Shown piece by piece: positions 34,468 to 42,585 of a stretch of 64,000 nucleotides of DNA. Both the position numbers and the translations under genes were made by a program. The first letter of the stretch is position 1. Every line of letters begins with the position of its first letter. The DNA comes from Allosphingosinicella sp042666435 (GTDB taxonomy: Bacteria > Pseudomonadota > Alphaproteobacteria > Sphingomonadales > Sphingomonadaceae), in the NCBI RefSeq assembly GCF_042666435.1, contig NZ_JBHTDC010000001.1, positions 434,001 through 498,000 of the forward strand. The letters are read 5' to 3'. A model generated the notes under the pieces. It was not told the DNA's origin. It saw only the letters and a list, made by a program, of their open reading frames with translations, and made no database searches.

Positions 34468-36099
34468 CTAGACCAAACGACTCTGCTTCACCGCCGCTTC
34501 GATAAAACTGGCGAACAGCGGATGCGGCTCGAAGGGCTTCGACTTCAGCTCCGGATGGAACTGCACACCCACGAACCAGGGATGGTCCGGCCGCTCCACG
34601 ATTTCCGGCAGGGCGCCATCGGGGCTCATGCCGGAGAAGATCAGGCCCCCCTCCTCCAGCTTCGGCACGTAATGCGCGTTGACTTCGTAGCGGTGGCGGT
34701 GGCGTTCGCTGATCGCCTTGCTGCCGTAGATGGTGGCGACGTGGCTGTTGGGGCTTAGGGTCGCGTCATAGGCGCCGAGGCGCATGGTGCCGCCCAGCTC
34801 ACCCCCGGCCGCCCTTCGTTGCAGGCCCTCAGGGCCCATCCATTCGGTGATGAGGCCGACGACCGGCTCCTCCGTCTCGCCGAATTCGGTGGTGCTGGCC
34901 TTTTCGAGGCCGGCGGTGCGCGCCGCCTCGATGCAGGCCATCTGCATGCCGAGGCAGATGCCGAAGAAGGGGACGTTGCGCTCGCGGGCGAAGCGGACGC
35001 TGGCGATCTTGCCCTCGCTGCCGCGCTCGCCGAAGCCGCCCGGGACGAGGATGCCGTGGACCGGCTCCAGCATCGGCGCGACGTCGTCGCCGTTCTCGGA
35101 GAAGAGTTCGGCGTCGAGCCAGTTGATGCGGACCTTGACCCGGTTGGCCATGCCGCCGTGGATCAGCGCCTCGGTGAGGCTCTTATAAGCGTCCGGAAGC
35201 CCGACATATTTGCCGACCACGCCGATCGTTACCTCGCCCTCGAAATGCTCCTGGCGGTCCATGATGTCCTCCCAGCGGGAGAGATCGGGCGCGGGCGCGT
35301 CGTGGATGCCGAAGGCGCGCAGGACCTCGAAATCGAGGCCTTCGCGGTGATACTGCATGGGGACGGAATAAATGCTCTTCGCGTCCAATGCGGGGATGAC
35401 CGCCTCTTTCCTGACGTTGCAGAATTGGGCGATCTTGGCGCGCTCGGTATCGGGGAGCGGGCGATCGACGCGGCAGAGCAGGACGTCCGGCTGGATGCCG
35501 AGGCTGGTCAGGTCGCGGACGCTGTGCTGGGTCGGCTTGGTCTTCAATTCGCCGGCGGCGGCGATGTAGGGGATGAGGGTGGTGTGGATCGAGACGGTGT
35601 TCTCGCGCCCCAGATCGTTCCTGAGCTGCCGGATCGCCTCGATGAAGGGGAGCGATTCGATGTCGCCGACGGTGCCGCCGATCTCGCAGATCAGGAAATC
35701 GAGATCGCCCAGTTCGGCGCGGGCGAAATCCTTGATCTCGTTGGTGACGTGCGGGATCACCTGGACGGTGGCGCCGAGATAATCGCCGCGCCGCTCCTTG
35801 GCGATGATGTCGCGGTAGATGCGGCCGGTGGTGATATTATCGGACTGGCGGGCGGGGACGCCGGTGAAGCGCTCGTAATGGCCGAGGTCGAGGTCGGTCT
35901 CGGCGCCGTCGTCGGTGACGTAGACCTCGCCATGCTGATAGGGCGACATCGTCCCCGGATCGACGTTGAGATAAGGGTCGAACTTCCTGATGCGGACCTT
36001 GTAGCCGCGCGCCTGGAGAAGGGCCGCCAGAGAGGCTGCCATGAGACCTTTGCCGAGCGAGGAGACCACGCCGCCGGTGATGAAAATGAACCGCGCCAT
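34468..36099 (-). CDS. pyrG: CTP synthase
   Basis: Makes CTP from UTP, ATP and glutamine. It has 543 residues: an N-terminal synthetase domain starting ARFIFITGGVVSSLGKGLMA with the P-loop-like region, KFDPYLNVDPGTMSPYQHGE, and EIGGTVGDIESLPF; a C-terminal glutamine amidotransferase domain with the nucleophile elbow FGICLGMQ and the His/Glu of GVQFHPE. All motifs are intact. A duplicate of its last 33 codons lies 76 bases downstream. Same strand and order as tpiA-secG-pyrG. Confidence 0.97.
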   Translation of the reverse strand: MARFIFITGGVVSSLGKGLMAASLAALLQARGYKVRIRKFDPYLNVDPGTMSPYQHGEVYVTDDGAETDLDLGHYERFTGVPARQSDNITTGRIYRDIIAKERRGDYLGATVQVIPHVTNEIKDFARAELGDLDFLICEIGGTVGDIESLPFIEAIRQLRNDLGRENTVSIHTTLIPYIAAAGELKTKPTQHSVRDLTSLGIQPDVLLCRVDRPLPDTERAKIAQFCNVRKEAVIPALDAKSIYSVPMQYHREGLDFEVLRAFGIHDAPAPDLSRWEDIMDRQEHFEGEVTIGVVGKYVGLPDAYKSLTEALIHGGMANRVKVRINWLDAELFSENGDDVAPMLEPVHGILVPGGFGERGSEGKIASVRFARERNVPFFGICLGMQMACIEAARTAGLEKASTTEFGETEEPVVGLITEWMGPEGLQRRAAGGELGGTMRLGAYDATLSPNSHVATIYGSKAISERHRHRYEVNAHYVPKLEEGGLIFSGMSPDGALPEIVERPDHPWFVGVQFHPELKSKPFEPHPLFASFIEAAVKQSRLV

Positions 36100-36174
36100 G
36101 GGAGGAAAGGCTTAAGCGGTGGCGCGGGAAAAGGGCAAGCCGCAGAATCGGATTGAGGCGAAATAAATGCGCCC

Positions 36175-36253
36175 GCGATCCCGGCGAAGGCTGGAATTCT
36201 CGGAAACGCCGAGACTTCCCGTCTCGGAGCCCCAGCTGGAGCTGGGGCGACGC
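36175..36253. repeat. Paired palindromic element between secG and pyrG
   Basis: REP-like arms (GATCCCGGCGAAGGCTGGAA and CCCCAGCTGGAGCTGGGGCG) flank a linker that itself forms a small hairpin (CCGAGAC / GTCTCGG). It ends just before the secG stop. Confidence 0.75.
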
Positions 36254-36257
36254 GCGC

Positions 36258-36656
36258 TTATTCCGCGAGCGGGACTTCCGGTTCGGCCGTGTTGGCGGCG
36301 GGAGCGGCCGTGTCCCCCGCCTGGGCGGCGACGCCGGCGAGCGGGTCGCCGGTGGCGAGCGGGACCTGGCCGGCGGGCGCCGGGGCGACGGGGGCACCCT
36401 GACGGGCGAGGCTGGCATCGATGCCGGCGGAGGTCTGGACGGTGGCGAGGCCGGCGAGCACGATCGAGAGCAGGACGAACAAAGCCGCGAGGACGGCGGT
36501 GGCGCGGGTCAGGAAATCGGCCGCGCCGCGTGCCGACATCAGGCCCGACGAATTGCCGCCGACGCCGAGGCCACCGCCTTCCGAGCGCTGCATCAGGATG
36601 ACGGTGACGAGCGACGCGGCGACGAGCGTCTGGATGATGAGGAAGAAAGTGAACAT
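36258..36656 (-). CDS. secG: Preprotein translocase subunit SecG
   Basis: Small inner-membrane subunit assisting SecYEG export. It has 132 residues with two transmembrane helices (about 3-21 and 52-74) joined by LMQRSEGGGLGVGGNSSGLM, the conserved SecG loop, then SARGAADFLTRAT. The C-terminal 55 residues are a long alanine/proline-rich tail, usual in alphaproteobacteria and poorly conserved. It lies between tpiA and pyrG, a common alphaproteobacterial order. Confidence 0.95.
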   Translation of the reverse strand: MFTFFLIIQTLVAASLVTVILMQRSEGGGLGVGGNSSGLMSARGAADFLTRATAVLAALFVLLSIVLAGLATVQTSAGIDASLARQGAPVAPAPAGQVPLATGDPLAGVAAQAGDTAAPAANTAEPEVPLAE

Positions 36657-36675
36657 GCGGGCGTTTCCAGGCTTT

Positions 36676-36745
36676 CGTCATGCCAGCGGAGGCTGGCATC
36701 CCAGTGCTAACTCTCGCTGGGACCCCAGCCTTCGCTGGGGTGACG
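36676..36745. repeat. Paired palindromic element between tpiA and secG
   Basis: Inverted arms (CGTCATGCCAGCGGAGGCTG and CCCCAGCCTTCGCTGGGGTG) with a short linker of about 20 bases. Confidence 0.8.
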
Positions 36746-36784
36746 GTGAATCAAGCCGCGACTTAGTCGAAGCGGGCGCCGGGT

Positions 36785-37528
36785 TCAATGCCGCGCGGCC
36801 GCCTCGACGATGGGGACGAACTGCGCGGCGGTGAGGCTGGCGCCGCCGACGAGGGCGCCGTCGACGTCGGGCACCGCGAACAGCTCGGCGGCATTGTCGG
36901 CCTTGACCGAGCCGCCATAGAGGATGCGGATGCGGCCGCCGCGCTCGCCCAGGCGCTCGCGCAACGCTCCGCGGATGGCGGCGTGCATCTCGGCGACGTC
37001 CGCCGGAGTGGCGACCTTGCCGGTGCCGATCGCCCAGATCGGTTCGTAGGCGACGACCATCTCGCCTTCATGGCCGTCGTCGGGGAGCGAGCCCTTAACC
37101 TGGCCGGTCACCACGTCGACATGCCGGCCCGCCTCGCGCTCGGCCTCGCTTTCGCCGACGCAGACGATCGTCTGAAGACCGCGGGCCAGCGCCGCCTCCG
37201 CCTTGGCGCGGACCTGGGCGTCGGTCTCGCCGGCTTCGGCGCGGCGCTCGCTATGGCCGACGATGACGAGCTGGGCGTGGACCTCCTTCAGCATCGCGGC
37301 GGAGACCGCGCCGGTATGGGCGCCACTCTCGGCCGGGTGGACATCCTGCGCACCGATGGCGAGGCCGTTCGAGCGGGCGACGGCGGGCGCGATCAGGGTG
37401 AAAGGCGGGCAGAGCGCGACGTCGACACCGGCCGCCGCCTTGGCCGCGGCGGCGATCTCGGCGATCTCGGCGAGCTGGTGGAGGTTTCCGTTCATCTTCC
37501 AATTGCCGACGACGAGCTTGCGACGCAC
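36785..37528 (-). CDS. tpiA: Triosephosphate isomerase
   Basis: Interconverts dihydroxyacetone phosphate and glyceraldehyde 3-phosphate in glycolysis. It has 247 residues. Substrate lysine in VGNWKMNG, catalytic histidine in VIVGHSERR, catalytic glutamate in AYEPIWAIGTGKVAT, and the phosphate loops ILYGGSVKADNA and VGGAS. All active-site residues are present and the length is standard. Divergent from the PpiD-type gene across 163 bases that must contain both promoters. Confidence 0.97.
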   Translation of the reverse strand: MRRKLVVGNWKMNGNLHQLAEIAEIAAAAKAAAGVDVALCPPFTLIAPAVARSNGLAIGAQDVHPAESGAHTGAVSAAMLKEVHAQLVIVGHSERRAEAGETDAQVRAKAEAALARGLQTIVCVGESEAEREAGRHVDVVTGQVKGSLPDDGHEGEMVVAYEPIWAIGTGKVATPADVAEMHAAIRGALRERLGERGGRIRILYGGSVKADNAAELFAVPDVDGALVGGASLTAAQFVPIVEAAARH

Positions 37529-37691
37529 TTTTGCAGTCCTTTCGATCCGATTCTGCCTCGTGAAGCCACGGCAGGGCCAACCGGCCTAGCAACAGCGCGG
37601 CCCCGCGCCAAGCTTGCCGCCGCTCCCCTCGCCTCTTATGGAGCGGGAAAGCGGCCTTCGGGGCCATCCTTCCTCTTGTCGCGGATCATCC

Positions 37692-39635
37692 ATGCTGAAA
37701 ATCTTTCGTAGCGGCGCTTCCTCCAAGTTCCTGCTCGTCTTCCTCGGCCTCGCTTTGTTCGCGATGGTGGTGACCGGGTTCGGCACCGGCGGCATGGGAC
37801 TGGGTGATCTGGGCGGGATGGGCGACGAGACGCTGGCCGAGGTCGAAGGCGAGACGATCGGATCGGCGCAGGTCCGCGACCAGGTCGACCGCCAGCTCGC
37901 CAACGCCAGGCAGCAACAGCCCGATCTCGACATGGCCGCGTTCCTGAGGAGCGGCGCGCTGGGCGAGATCGTCACCCAGCTCGTCTCCAACACCGCCCTC
38001 ACCGTCTTCGGCCGGGAGCAGGGGCTGACCGCGTCGAAGCGGATGGTCGACGGCGAGATCGCCAGCATCCCCGCCTTCCAGAATCTCGCCGGCCAGTTCG
38101 ACGATGGCGCCTTCCGCGCCGCGCTCTCCAGGGAGAATCTCAGCGAGAAGCAGCTGCGCGACGAGATTGCCGGCACGCTCATTTCGCGCCAGCTGCTGCT
38201 GCCCGTCGCCGGATCGCCCAAGGTGCCAGAGGCGATGGCGCTGCAATATGCCTCCTTGCTGCTCGAGCGGCGCAGCGGCAGCGTCGGCATCGTCCCCGCC
38301 GCCGCGATGGGCGCCGGCACCGAACCCACCGACGCCGAAGTCGCCGCTTTCTACAAGGAGAATGAGGGCCGCTACACCATCCCCGAGCGGCGGGTGCTGC
38401 GCTACGCCGAATTCGGCGCCGACAAGGTCGCGGCCGCCGCGGCCCCGACCGACGCCGAGATCGCGGCCTTCTACCAGGCCAATGCCGCCAGATATGGCGC
38501 GCGCGAGACACGCTCGCTGAGCCAGGTGGTCCTGCCGGACCAGGCGGCGGCGCGGGCGCTGGCGGCGAAGGTCGCGGCCGGGACGAGCTTCGCCGCGGCC
38601 GCCAGCGAGGCCGGTTTCAGTGCCGCCGACACCGCGGTCGGGGAGCGCAGCCAGGCGCAATTCGCGCAGCTGACGTCGGAGGCTGTGGCCAATGCGGCCT
38701 TCGCCGCCGCCGAGGGCGCGGTGACGGCGCCGACCCAGTCGCCGCTCGGCTGGCACGTGGTGCGCGTCGACGACATCGCCACCATCGCCGCGACGCCGCT
38801 CTCCGCCGTCCGCGACGAAATCGCGGCGCAGATCGGCGCCCGCAAAAGCGAGGAAGCGCTGGGCGCGCTCGTCACCCGCATCGAGGATGCGCTGGCGGAA
38901 GGCGCGACCATGCAGGAAGTCGCCCAGGCCGAGGGCCTGACCATCCGCGAGACGCCGCCGATCACGGGCTCCGGCATCCAGTTCGACGATCCCAATTTCA
39001 AGGCCCCCGAACTGCAGCCGGTGCTGGAGACCGCGTTCGACATGGCGCCCGACGAGGATCCGCTGGTCGAGACTTTGGTGCCGAACCAGCGCTTCGCCAT
39101 CCTCGCCATCGCCCGCATCGTGCCGGCCGCCGCGCCGCCGCTCGCCGAGGTTGGGGACCGGGTGAAAGCCGACCTCGTCCAGCGCCGCGCGCTCGACCGG
39201 GCCAAGGCGGTGGCGACCTCGATCGTGGCCAAGATCAACGCCGGCACCAGCGCCGCCCAGGCCTTCGCCGAAGCGGAACGCCCCCTCCCCGCGATCGAGA
39301 CGGTGACCGCGCGTCGGCTCGACGTGGCGCGCCCGGATCAGCCCATTCCGCCGCCGCTGGCGATGATGTTCAGCCTGCCCAAGGGCAAGGCCCGCATCCT
39401 CCAGGCGCCGAACGGCCAAGGCTGGTTCGTCGTCCACCTGCAGGAGACGGTGCCCGGCAACGCCGCCGAATCCCCCGGGCTCATCGAGGCGACGCGCACC
39501 CAGTTCGAAGGCATACTCGGCGAGGAATATGCGAACCAGTTCGGCCGCGCCGTCGAGGGGGGCATGGACGTGGAGCGCAACCAGGACGCGATTAACGCGC
39601 TGCGCGGGCAATTGCTGGGGCCGGGCTTGCAATAA
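37692..39635 (+). CDS. Periplasmic peptidyl-prolyl cis-trans isomerase (PpiD/SurA type)
   Basis: A membrane-anchored folding factor of 647 residues. An N-terminal transmembrane helix (about 13-30, FLLVFLGLALFAMVVTGFG) is followed by a SurA-like chaperone region (about 45-230), a parvulin-like PPIase domain (about 245-365, TRSLSQVVLPDQAAARALAA and LGWHVVRVDDI) and a C-terminal region. This is the PpiD layout. The parvulin core is degenerate compared with active SurA domains, so chaperone function may dominate. Located directly upstream of trpG. Confidence 0.9.
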   Translation: MLKIFRSGASSKFLLVFLGLALFAMVVTGFGTGGMGLGDLGGMGDETLAEVEGETIGSAQVRDQVDRQLANARQQQPDLDMAAFLRSGALGEIVTQLVSNTALTVFGREQGLTASKRMVDGEIASIPAFQNLAGQFDDGAFRAALSRENLSEKQLRDEIAGTLISRQLLLPVAGSPKVPEAMALQYASLLLERRSGSVGIVPAAAMGAGTEPTDAEVAAFYKENEGRYTIPERRVLRYAEFGADKVAAAAAPTDAEIAAFYQANAARYGARETRSLSQVVLPDQAAARALAAKVAAGTSFAAAASEAGFSAADTAVGERSQAQFAQLTSEAVANAAFAAAEGAVTAPTQSPLGWHVVRVDDIATIAATPLSAVRDEIAAQIGARKSEEALGALVTRIEDALAEGATMQEVAQAEGLTIRETPPITGSGIQFDDPNFKAPELQPVLETAFDMAPDEDPLVETLVPNQRFAILAIARIVPAAAPPLAEVGDRVKADLVQRRALDRAKAVATSIVAKINAGTSAAQAFAEAERPLPAIETVTARRLDVARPDQPIPPPLAMMFSLPKGKARILQAPNGQGWFVVHLQETVPGNAAESPGLIEATRTQFEGILGEEYANQFGRAVEGGMDVERNQDAINALRGQLLGPGLQ

Positions 39636-39710
39636 GGACGTCACCTGATCGGGGCGGCGATGCGGGACGCGCGGTTCAGTCTGCCGCGCGCCGCTGCTAA
39701 GTCCCGCATT

Positions 39711-40295
39711 ATGATCCTCGTCGTCGACAATTATGACAGCTTCACATGGAACATCGTCCACTATCTCCGCGAGCTCGGAGCGGCGGTCGAGGTGGCGCGA
39801 AACGACGAATTGAGCGCGGCGGACGCGCTGGCGAGCGAGGCTGAGGCATTCCTGATCTCGCCGGGGCCGGGGACTCCCGAAGAAGCGGGAATCTCGCTCG
39901 AGCTGGTCGCCGCTTGCGCCCGCGCGCGGCGGCCGCTGCTGGGCGTCTGCCTGGGTCATCAGGCGATCGCACGCCACTTCGGCGGCCATGTCGTGCGGGC
40001 AGAGCGGCCGATGCACGGCAAGACCTGTTCGGTCGAGCATGACGGGAGCGGTATCTTCGCGGATCTCCCCTCCCCCTTTACCGCCACCCGCTACCATTCG
40101 CTGACGGTGGCGACCCAGGGATTGCCGGAATGCCTCGCGGTGAACGCCACCGCCGGGGACGCGACCGTGCAAGGGCTGCGTCATCGCGACCTGCCGATCC
40201 ATGGCGTGCAGTTCCATCCCGAAAGCGTGGCCAGCGAATGGGGACACAGGCTCTTTGAAAACTTCCTGCGATTGGCGCCACGGGAGGTCTATTGA
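39711..40295 (+). CDS. trpG: Glutamine amidotransferase of anthranilate/aminodeoxychorismate synthase (TrpG/PabA)
   Basis: Supplies ammonia from glutamine to the anthranilate or PABA synthase. It has 194 residues with the full triad: C80 in LLGVCLGHQ, H169 and E171 in GVQFHPES; the N-terminus MILVVDNYDSFTWN and MHGKT are typical of TrpG/PabA. ATG chosen at 39711; the upstream extension lacks homology. No trpE precedes it and no trpD, trpC, moaC or moeA follows; the next gene is lexA. It may therefore serve mainly PABA synthesis. Its TGA stop lies within the lexA -35 element. Confidence 0.93.
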   Translation: MILVVDNYDSFTWNIVHYLRELGAAVEVARNDELSAADALASEAEAFLISPGPGTPEEAGISLELVAACARARRPLLGVCLGHQAIARHFGGHVVRAERPMHGKTCSVEHDGSGIFADLPSPFTATRYHSLTVATQGLPECLAVNATAGDATVQGLRHRDLPIHGVQFHPESVASEWGHRLFENFLRLAPREVY

Positions 40296-40334
40296 CACGC
40301 CTCGCGCTGTTCCTTACACGTTCCGCATACGTTC
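40292..40334 (+). promoter_or_regulatory. lexA promoter with tandem LexA operators
   Basis: -35 TTGACA at 40292-40297, 17-base spacer, -10 TACACG at 40315-40320. Three GTTC half-sites at 40309, 40320 and 40331 form two overlapping GTTC-N7-GTTC boxes, the known alphaproteobacterial SOS operator, covering the -10 region. This indicates autoregulation of lexA. Confidence 0.85.
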
Positions 40335-40349
40335 CCGAGGGGCCCGAAC

Positions 40350-40997
40350 ATGCTGACGCGCAAGCAACATGAGCTTCTTTGCTTCATCCACGACCGTCTC
40401 GGCGAGACCGGGGTGTCCCCATCCTTCGAGGAGATGAAGGATGCGCTGGACCTGAAATCCAAGTCCGGCGTGCACCGGCTGATCTCGGCGCTGGAGGAAC
40501 GCGGCTTCATCCGCCGGCTGCCCAACCGGGCGCGGGCGCTGGAAGTGCTCAGGATGCCGGACAAGGGCGGCAACGTCGTTCCCTTGAAGGCTCCCGCTTT
40601 GCCCGCCGCGGCCAACGACATCGTCGAGCTCCCGCTGCACGGACGGATCGCCGCCGGCACGCCGATCGAGGCGCTGCAGGGCAATGAGAGCCTGGCCGTT
40701 CCGGCCGCGCTGCTCGGACCGGGCGAGCATTATGCGCTGGAGGTCTCCGGCGATTCGATGGTCGAGGAGGGCATTCTCGACGGCGATTACGCCCTCATCC
40801 GCAAGACCGACACGGCCCGTGACGGCGAGATCGTCGTGGCCCTGATCGACAACGCCGAAGCGACCTTGAAGACCTTTCGCCGCGAAGGCCAGATGATCCG
40901 CCTCGATCCGGCCAACCGCCAATATGACCCCCAGCGCTACCGGCCCGAGCAGGTGGTGGTGCAGGGCAGGTTGTCGGGGCTGCTCCGGCGTTATTGA
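40350..40997 (+). CDS. lexA: LexA repressor (SOS regulator)
   Basis: Represses the DNA-damage response and cleaves itself when RecA is activated. It has 215 residues: a winged helix-turn-helix N-terminus (MLTRKQHELLCFIHDRLGET, SKSGVHRLISALEERGFI), a cleavage site at A102-G103 (GRIAAGTP), and the Ser-Lys dyad S136 (SGDSM) and K174 (ATLKTF). Everything needed for self-cleavage is present. GAGGGG lies 7 bases before the ATG. The promoter carries two overlapping LexA boxes. Confidence 0.97.
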   Translation: MLTRKQHELLCFIHDRLGETGVSPSFEEMKDALDLKSKSGVHRLISALEERGFIRRLPNRARALEVLRMPDKGGNVVPLKAPALPAAANDIVELPLHGRIAAGTPIEALQGNESLAVPAALLGPGEHYALEVSGDSMVEEGILDGDYALIRKTDTARDGEIVVALIDNAEATLKTFRREGQMIRLDPANRQYDPQRYRPEQVVVQGRLSGLLRRY

Positions 40998-41022
40998 AGT
41001 TTCCGCATCGAGGAGTAGCCGG

Positions 41023-41358
41023 ATGGCGCGGTTGAATTATGTGGAGTTGCCGGCGAGCGACGTCGGCGCGGCCAAGGCGTTTTACGAAGCCGCGTTCGGC
41101 TGGGCGCTGACGGAGTTCGGCCCGACCTACGCCGCGACGATGACCGGCGATACCGATATCGGCCTTCAGGGCGATGCGGTCGAGGCGAGCAAGGCGCCGC
41201 TGGCGGTCATCGAGGTCGAGGATCTGGAGGCGGCGCTGGCGGCGGTCAGCAAAGCCGGCGGCGTCGTGGTTCGTCCAATCTTCGCCTTTCCGGGCGGACG
41301 GCGCTTCCATTTCCTCGACCCCAACGGCAACGAACTCGCCGCGGTCAAGGGCGACTGA
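41023..41358 (+). CDS. VOC-family (glyoxalase-like) protein
   Basis: A 111-residue single-domain vicinal-oxygen-chelate protein. Seen: LNYVELPASDVGAAKAFYEAA at the N-terminus and GRRFHFLDPNGNELAAV at the C-terminus, the two beta-alpha-beta-beta-beta halves. The potential metal ligands (E near residue 7, H in RFHFLD, E in GNELA) are partly present. GAGGAG lies 8-10 bases before the ATG. Substrate unknown. Confidence 0.88.
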   Translation: MARLNYVELPASDVGAAKAFYEAAFGWALTEFGPTYAATMTGDTDIGLQGDAVEASKAPLAVIEVEDLEAALAAVSKAGGVVVRPIFAFPGGRRFHFLDPNGNELAAVKGD

Positions 41359-41667
41359 CCGGACAACGCCCGCGCATCCCGCGCTCTTTCAGAGGATCGG
41401 CCGATGCAGATAACGGCCGAATCAGGCCCTGTCCGCCGCGCCGCGCCCCGAGTCCGTAGCGTCCGCCGCCCTTCGTGGACGATCTCCGATTTTGTTGGTA
41501 GGTTGCATGCCCGGTTTGTTCGCGGAAAGGGGATCATCATGGTCGCGGGAATGCCGCCTTCCCACTTCCCCTGAAACCGCCTGGAGCCGGAGGCCGGCGA
41601 CCGATTTGGAGGATGACCCTTCAAAGCCGGTCCTGAGCAAGAGTGAAGCCTGGGAGGAGTGCGCACC
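41359..41667 (+). other. Upstream region of the first secreted paralogue
   Basis: 309 bases without a recognised gene. A block at 41471-41508 (GTGGACGATC then TTGTTGGTAGGTTG) is matched at 42405-42440 upstream of the second paralogue (GTGGACGATC then TTGCTGATAGGCTG), so the promoter was duplicated with the gene. Confidence 0.55.
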
Positions 41668-42279
41668 ATGTCGATACTAGCCACCGCTATTTTCTCGCTG
41701 CTGAGTTCCACATCGCCGGGCGTCCCCGTCGATGTCGGCCGCTTCCACCCGGCGGACTTCCCCAACCTCATCAAGCTGGAGCGCACTTTGCCTCATGCGG
41801 AGATGACGAGCCGCGTCGAAAAAATCTTCGCCGACCGTCGCTGTTCGATCGACGGGCAGAGCAAGCTCCGGTTCAACATCACCGTGCCTTATGCAATCCT
41901 GATGGAAGCCGGAGGCACGGCGAAACGAGTCGTCGTCGGAGAGGTCGACTGCGCCCCGCTGGAGACGCTGGTCGGGCAGGTCGTCGTCGCCAGGGCCGCG
42001 AGGGGCGATTTCAAGCTGCAGCACAGCGAAGGCGATCGCTGGTATGTGAGTGATCTCCATTTCGGCCTGGGCGAACCCGAGCTGGCCGCGGCGGTCGAAG
42101 ATCCAAACCAGGTCACCTGCAAAAGGGGCGAACCCCAGCTCGGGAGCCGCCTCAGATATACCAGGATGTGCAAGACGGCGGCGGAATGGCAGGCCTATAA
42201 TAATGACCGGCAGCAGCTCCGCAGGGACATCGGCAACAACGCCGCGTGTCTGGGGAACCCGTCCTGCACCAGCGACTAG
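41668..42279 (+). CDS. Secreted cysteine-containing protein, tandem paralogue 1
   Basis: 203 residues, function unknown. A short hydrophobic N-terminus (MSILATAIFSLLSSTSPG) suggests export. The middle (about 28-115) runs LEKTLP-type helices into a beta-rich part VPYAILMEAGGTAKRVVVGE resembling sphingomonad secreted proteins. The C-terminal part has a motif CKRGEPQLGSRLRYTRMCKT followed by AAEWQAYNNDRQQLRRD, a CxRx..GSR....C.T..EW pattern that I recall from many secreted sphingomonad proteins. Six cysteines could make disulfides. GGGAGGAG precedes the start. About 88% identical to the next gene. Confidence 0.8.
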   Translation: MSILATAIFSLLSSTSPGVPVDVGRFHPADFPNLIKLERTLPHAEMTSRVEKIFADRRCSIDGQSKLRFNITVPYAILMEAGGTAKRVVVGEVDCAPLETLVGQVVVARAARGDFKLQHSEGDRWYVSDLHFGLGEPELAAAVEDPNQVTCKRGEPQLGSRLRYTRMCKTAAEWQAYNNDRQQLRRDIGNNAACLGNPSCTSD

Positions 42280-42585
42280 CGCGGTCGGCGGCGGTCAGTC
42301 GCCAACTCTCGCGACGACTGCCCTCCAAGTGAGAGCGGCCCGGCCGAGGGACAGCGCCGCTGGCGGTGATCGGCCGCACCCCGCGTTCGAGCGGTCTCTC
42401 GGCGCTTTGTGGACGATCCATGGAATTGCTGATAGGCTGAACCCCGATTGACGCGCGACGGGGGGTTCAGGCTCGCAGCCATGTCTTTCCTTTCGACGAA
42501 GCCGCCTGAATGTTCGGGTCCCGACGAGGTCGATTACAAAGATGATCGACGCCGGAAAGGTTGAAGTAAGGGAGGAAAGTTCATC
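42280..42585 (+). other. Spacer between the tandem paralogues
   Basis: 306 bases without a gene. It contains the duplicated promoter-like block (42405-42440). The last 30 bases include GGGAGGAAAG, the ribosome site for the second copy. Confidence 0.5.

Noticed and set aside
37686..40298. An 870-codon antisense frame across ppiD and trpG
   Set aside because: It spans two clear genes and their promoter on the other strand, with a low-complexity product. A shadow frame.
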